Below are positions 59,654 to 64,000 of a stretch of 64,000 nucleotides of DNA, piece by piece. The notes beneath the pieces were generated by a model, which was not told where the DNA came from, did not search any database, and was given only the letters and a program-made list of their open reading frames with translations. The position numbers and the translations under genes are program-made. Each line of letters starts with the position of its first letter. Within the stretch, counting starts at the first letter, position 1. Origin of the DNA: Styela clava (taxonomy: Eukaryota; Chordata; Ascidiacea; Stolidobranchia; Styelidae); contig NC_135250.1 of assembly GCF_964204865.1 (NCBI RefSeq), positions 4,464,001 to 4,528,000 of the forward strand, given 5' to 3'.

Positions 59654-59712
59654 CCCGGAAGGTCTCACTTCCTTACATATTTAACCAATCCTGTACGCAC
59701 TGCCGGGTTCAT
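59654..59712 (-). promoter_or_regulatory. Putative promoter of first exon at 59579
   Basis: Minus strand: TGAACCCGGCAGTGCGTACA, GGATTGGTTAAATATGTAAG, GAAGTGAGACCTTCCGGGG. Block order and spacing match 32529-32588 on the other strand. TGACGTAG lies about 10 bp upstream. Confidence 0.55.
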
Positions 59713-59844
59713 AAGAACTACGTCAGAACGTATTTATGGAAATATTTCTGAGTGGAGACGAGTGCACTTGAGTGGGTAACTCAACTTTCGTAATAATGTT
59801 GCATATACGGGGGATGATAACCTTGCAAATACAATACTTTTGAC

Positions 59845-60144
59845 CAGTGGTTCTCAAACGGTGAGGCGCGACAATTTTGGAGAGAGCGTGAAGCTAATTG
59901 AAACTATTTGCTAGATTTGATCTTGCTCGCCTTATTTGTTTCTAAAACTTTTTCTTTATTTCAATATTTACATTCCATCCGCGTATTTTCAACGCGCTTT
60001 TTGATTAAAACATACTTCCCTTCGCCTTACTCTCTGTTACTTGTAGTTTATTGTTAAGTAGCTTGTTAGCTATAGTTTCAAAAGTGGGCGCGAGACTTGA
60101 CAAATTCTAAACAGGGGGCGCGGAATAAAGTTTGTGAACCACTG
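59845..60144. mobile_element. hAT-like MITE, 300 bp, exact 8-bp target duplication
   Basis: Ends CAGTGGTTCTCAAACGG and TTTGTGAACCACTG, flanked by CTTTTGAC on both sides (59837-59844, 60145-60152). Same family as the copy at 92-396. Confidence 0.9.
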
Positions 60145-60152
60145 CTTTTGAC

Positions 60153-61486
60153 TATATTAACAATTACTTTGCTGTGTCATTTGTTCATGTTAGAAGTATA
60201 CGAATATACTATGATAATGCTCACAAACTTAGAGTCGGACTGGCGGTGTCTACGTTACAAAATGATATTGACCATCACGTATATTTATTTACGTCTTGTG
60301 TAAAACATCATTTATAATTTTGGCAATTTTCTTGAGTTTTCGTCCTATGCAGGTTTTGTGCGATTTTTATTATAGTTGAAAATGAATCATCCTAAATAAC
60401 CGGTTAACGAAAACTGTGTGTCTGTATATAAGGATCAAAACCTATAAGGATCAACATTTGTATTTCATTGAACTGGTAGAATAGAAATCTTTCTGCTGTG
60501 ATTCAGAAGGTAATGGAAACTAAACTTAAAAACACCAAAAGTAATGTAGTATAGGCTGAAATAGTTCTCAATGTTCGTTGTGCTATAGGGCTATATCGGC
60601 AAATATCAAATATATGGTTATTAATTTTTTTTTAACAGATATAAAAGAAAAAAATATGACGTCGAATCGGTGCATTGATTCTTAACTAGTATATTACCCT
60701 GTCCTCAGCATTGATACTTAATTAAGTTGACCAATTCCATGAAATGGAAAGATGCCATTTCAACGAAGACAATATTAAGCGCCATACAACAAATTATACG
60801 TTATAAAGTACAAACTGCATTTGTTGGTTTTATGTGCGAAAGTTGCAAAATACGTTGTTCCTCGTTATTCATTTCCTTTTGAAAACAAACGTTTTGTGCG
60901 GATATATTCACGATAGTATCACGTGAGTAACTTGAAACCGTGTCCGGAAATTTTGCCGTAGGAAACTTCGCCGCAGGAAATTTCGCCGCATAGGAAAAAT
61001 CGCAAGAGCATTTTGCTGTAAAACAAGTATTTGTGATTAAACAGTTAGGTTTATAGGGTTAGGGTATGCTGTTAAATAACGAATCTTTTTTTAAATAAGG
61101 CCATTTTTCATACGGCGAATTTTCCTAGAACCACTTGAAACTTATAAAATGTAAAATTTGCTGTGACGGTCTGAATTGCGACTCGGGATTTTGAGACAGG
61201 AACTCAATATCAAGACGCAACTCAATTTGACTTATGACTTGAGATTGTGGTCAAATTGGCACTCATCTAGCCAATGTTGATATTTTGAACCGCTCGCATG
61301 CCTTTTTCAAAGATAACGTACTATAATTTTTCTATGTTGCGTACGCTTGAAACCTAACAAAAGTCAATAAATGTATTACATCAAAATCTCTATTTTTTCA
61401 CAAAATATTTACAGTATTCCTTACCTTATATAGCAATGTTCAGTTCAAAAGAAAATAATATACTTTACAATATAAAAATTGGATTA
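60153..61486. other. Intergenic before gene 3's 3' end
   Basis: No gene seen. A small cluster of GCCG.AGGAAA.TTCGCCG units lies at 60950-61010. The rest is AT-rich and unremarkable. Confidence 0.45.
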
Positions 61487-63023
61487 TTATGCAACTGCTG
61501 CAATTCCATGGAACAGAAATTCATATTCCAAAACTGAAATCTTTTTATTTAAAATACAAAACTGACAATGAACGCCTCCAAATTCATCAAAACATAAACA
61601 ATGAATAAACTTTGATGCTATTTCATCCAATTTATCGACCGACTTTACCATCTCGTATTCAACCAACGCTGTTTTGCTATCTCGAACAAGGCGCTGAGCT
61701 ACGAGTAATTGAATATACTTAAGAGCGATCTGGACGCTTTCATTTTTATCAGAATACTCTAGAAACACTCCATCGTCAGCCCACGCTGATTCGGTGTTAA
61801 CTGAATGATCTGATGGAGTAAAGTAAGCATCTAACACGTTGTTCAGATTAGAATACATTTCTGCAACTTCGCTAGTACCATCATTGATGCGATTCTTTAT
61901 TTGATCTACATTGTATTTCACGTTTTCTTTCATTTCCGCTTTTTGTTCAGGTGAAAAGTATATCGAAAATACTATCGGCTTGCATTGTCCGTTATACTTG
62001 CATGGAAAATGGGCGCAGAAAAAACTGGTGAACGCGGTAGAGTATAAATTGATTCCGGTTTGGATCTCGTTCAATTCGGCTATGAAAAAAATAGGAAAAC
62101 CTTATTTATGAGAGTTATTAGCAGTGGTGCATTTCTAAATTTTAGGAATGGGTTCTCAAAATTTTGTATCGAACTCGTTAACATAAGTTCTCTCATTTCT
62201 GCAAAATGTATGCAGGTCACTGCGTGAGCATCAATAACATGACATGAAACGCCGAATATAACGCATTTGCTGTGGTCGTTTGAAAGAAGGCTGAATTAGC
62301 TGAATAACGCGGAATTCCGAGAACGGGTGGTAGGGACACTGCTGTAGTAAGTTAAGCTTTTTTTTGTGGTCTTGTATAACAGCAAAAATGTGTGGTTATT
62401 TCGTTACCTGGAACATTAGTAAGCTATAAATTGGTTCTTGAAATTGGCTGATATGATCTTTATTTTTTTTGTAAGATTTTGTAGTGTTAGTGACATAAAA
62501 TCCTCAATTTTTCCAAATATTAGGTCCACCCAGAAGCATGTGTACCAAGATGGCACACATACTGAACACAGTAAGTATACCAGGGTAGGGTTCAGGTTGT
62601 GCGACATCTTGGTACACATACTTTAGGACCACCGATCCTCTTCATCCTCGTTCAATAAATGCAAATCGTAACTTACCCAGCGGCTGTGGAGCACTGAGGA
62701 GATCTTCTAAATTAATATCATATATCCTATTTGCTTCATCTTGAAGATCTAAGTGTGCTTTTTTCACTGGGAATTCTAAAAGTGTTGATGCTTCATCATG
62801 TAGATCGCCGAGTACGACTAGTTCGTCTGGTGTAACATCATGTACACAAAAAAAAAATAGTACTTTTCTAATCTAAAAATTATTCTTTATTAAGAAAACA
62901 TATTTTCCGATACTCACCCGAATATGTCCGGGAAACATCTCCGGCATGAGCACGAAAGAAGAATATAGCAGCTAATAGTACGGTTCCTGATGCCATTTCG
63001 ACACAACCAATGATAAGCTCCAT
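61487..63023 (-). CDS. Gene 3: secreted protein with split EGF-like domain
   Basis: Exons 63023-62918, 62826-62677 and 62079-61487 join in phase 1 to give 282 residues. The signal peptide can start at 63023 (MELIIGCVEMASG) or 62996 (MASGTVLLAAIFFFRAHAG). The helical exon (50 codons) has DLQDEANRIYDINLEDLL and aligns with the ends of the gene 1 and 2 helical exons. The last exon has CAHFPCKYNGQC, then 127 residues without cysteine, then CLCFDEFGGVHCQFC, and ends EYEFLFHGIAAVA. It is the most diverged of the three paralogs, with no array of extra first exons seen in the window. A TATATATATA lies about 160 bp upstream of the start on the minus strand, but the CCGGTAATGCG motif was not found. Function unknown. 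Confidence 0.75.
62520..62635. mobile_element. Short foldback fragment of the CTCCCGTAG MITE
   Basis: AGCATGTGTACCAAGATGG and, inverted, ACATCTTGGTACACATACTT near the two ends, in gene 3 intron 2. Interior mostly lost. Confidence 0.5.
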
Positions 63024-63618
63024 AACATGAATGATCGTTAAAGTACAATTCTGCAATTCTAGCTCATATGTAAGGAAGTTGCAAAATACGTTGTCATTAG
63101 TAACACATTTCCTCGTAAAAGGAAACGTTTCGGTAGTCTGAATCATGACGATACATAGCTCAGGTACCAGTTCAAATCGTATATATATATTGGATTGATT
63201 GATCAGTCAGTTAACCGTTCCAGATGTATAGGCTTGGTTTGTATAGAAAGTCATTTACGACTGGTTGTTATGTTCACAACCTTGGAATAAATAAGGAATT
63301 AAACATGATCGTTGCCTTAAAATATTATTTATTACAAATTCAATTCGTCTAACATTCATGCATGTCGCTGGCGCCTATTATTTGCCTATTTTTTAGACCG
63401 AAACTCAGAAACTGTCCTCATTTAGGCCGTATCTTCCATTTGACAATTTCCTGATCCCGTTCAAATACGTCTTTACTTAATATGCGCATCTCCTAATTTC
63501 TCCAAGTAGGCTACCTATAAAACTATTCTAAACACTTAAATTGATATACGCCTTCATCTGACAGTTTTATTCTTTATCTTGTTATAGGTATTGTATAACA
63601 TACATTCAATGCGATACT

Positions 63619-63832
63619 TACTCCCGTAGTATGTGTACCAAGTTGGGGTTAGGCCATAATTTTATTCCGATTTTTTCTTTATTTTTGTTCTATTACGAGT
63701 TCGGGGACTGTCTGTGTTAGCCAAGTGGATATACCTAGCGTCCATAGGTTTCAGTCCCTTTACACAACTTGATGTTAAGTAGGCAAACAAAATTAGTTAC
63801 CTCCATATTGGTACACACACTTCTGGAGCGCC
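63619..63832. mobile_element. MITE, CTCCCGTAG family (full-length copy)
   Basis: TACTCCCGTAGTATGTGTACC to ACTTCTGGAGCGCC, 214 bp, a good reference copy of the family. It lies upstream of gene 3. Confidence 0.8.
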
Positions 63833-64000
63833 AATCCAATAACCTAAATCCCTGCGGTAAATGTTCATAAGATTTACTATCCAAATGACGTCAGCAGATA
63901 TTTAGTCATAATTATACCAATGTTTGAGAAAAGAAGAAATCGCCTCACGTCCTCAAATCACAAAAGACAAATACTAAACGATTTTATTAAATTTTATTTT

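Noticed and set aside
30956-63023. Link of the three-gene locus to known tunicate allorecognition or self-sterility genes
   Set aside because: The architecture resembles none I can name (no immunoglobulin, fibrinogen-like or polycystin-like parts); the similarity is only in the pattern of variability.

Overview
This window is nuclear DNA of an animal, most likely an ascidian tunicate. It is AT-rich, has GT-AG introns, and is full of short DNA transposons. The best clue to the organism is an intron-containing, membrane-anchored glycoside hydrolase family 6 (cellulase-fold) gene at about 15.1-24.9 kb. As far as I know, among animals GH6 genes are found in tunicates, where they are thought to descend from a bacterial gene.

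Layout. (1) 0.6-12.1 kb, + strand: the last eleven exons of the spliceosome core protein PRPF8, ending in its RNase H-like and MPN/Jab1 domains. (2) 15.1-24.9 kb, - strand: a four-exon GH6 gene, convergent with PRPF8, encoding a 648-residue type II membrane protein that lacks two catalytic aspartates. (3) 24.9-30.9 kb: no gene recognised, only repeats. (4) 30.9-63.0 kb: a mirrored locus of three paralogous genes for secreted proteins I do not recognise as a known family. Each core gene has a signal-peptide exon, a helical exon of 50-62 residues, and a large last exon. The last exon has the six-cysteine spacing of an EGF domain, but the third and fourth cysteines are separated by 127-142 residues. 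Gene 1 (+, ends 45036) and gene 2 (-, ends 46807) are tail-to-tail. Gene 3 (-, 61487-63023) lies outside gene 2.

Upstream of genes 1 and 2 lie two arrays, one on each strand, of extra signal-peptide first exons (nine on +, six on -, counting the one used in each minimal model) and small mini-exons (three on +, five on -). Every junction I placed in these arrays is phase 1, so any first exon could splice in frame to any mini-exon, the helical exon and the last exon. Many first exons share an upstream motif, CCGGTARTGCGT...GGATT, often with a TGACGTAA site before it and a TATA-like box after it, so each seems to have its own promoter. The same two first-exon subfamilies occur in both arms. At least three first exons are broken. 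Between genes 1 and 2 the ends of the last exon are nearly identical while about 80 residues in the middle differ strongly. This multi-promoter, splice-compatible, mosaic-diverged secreted-protein locus is the most interesting item here; its function is unknown.

Three tRNA-Ala(UGC) sequences (two intact, one decayed) sit at 58.3-58.9 kb. Mobile DNA is dominated by hAT-like non-autonomous elements, several with exact 8-bp target duplications, and by a roughly 200-bp MITE family with at least nine copies. I saw no reverse transcriptase, transposase or rRNA gene.
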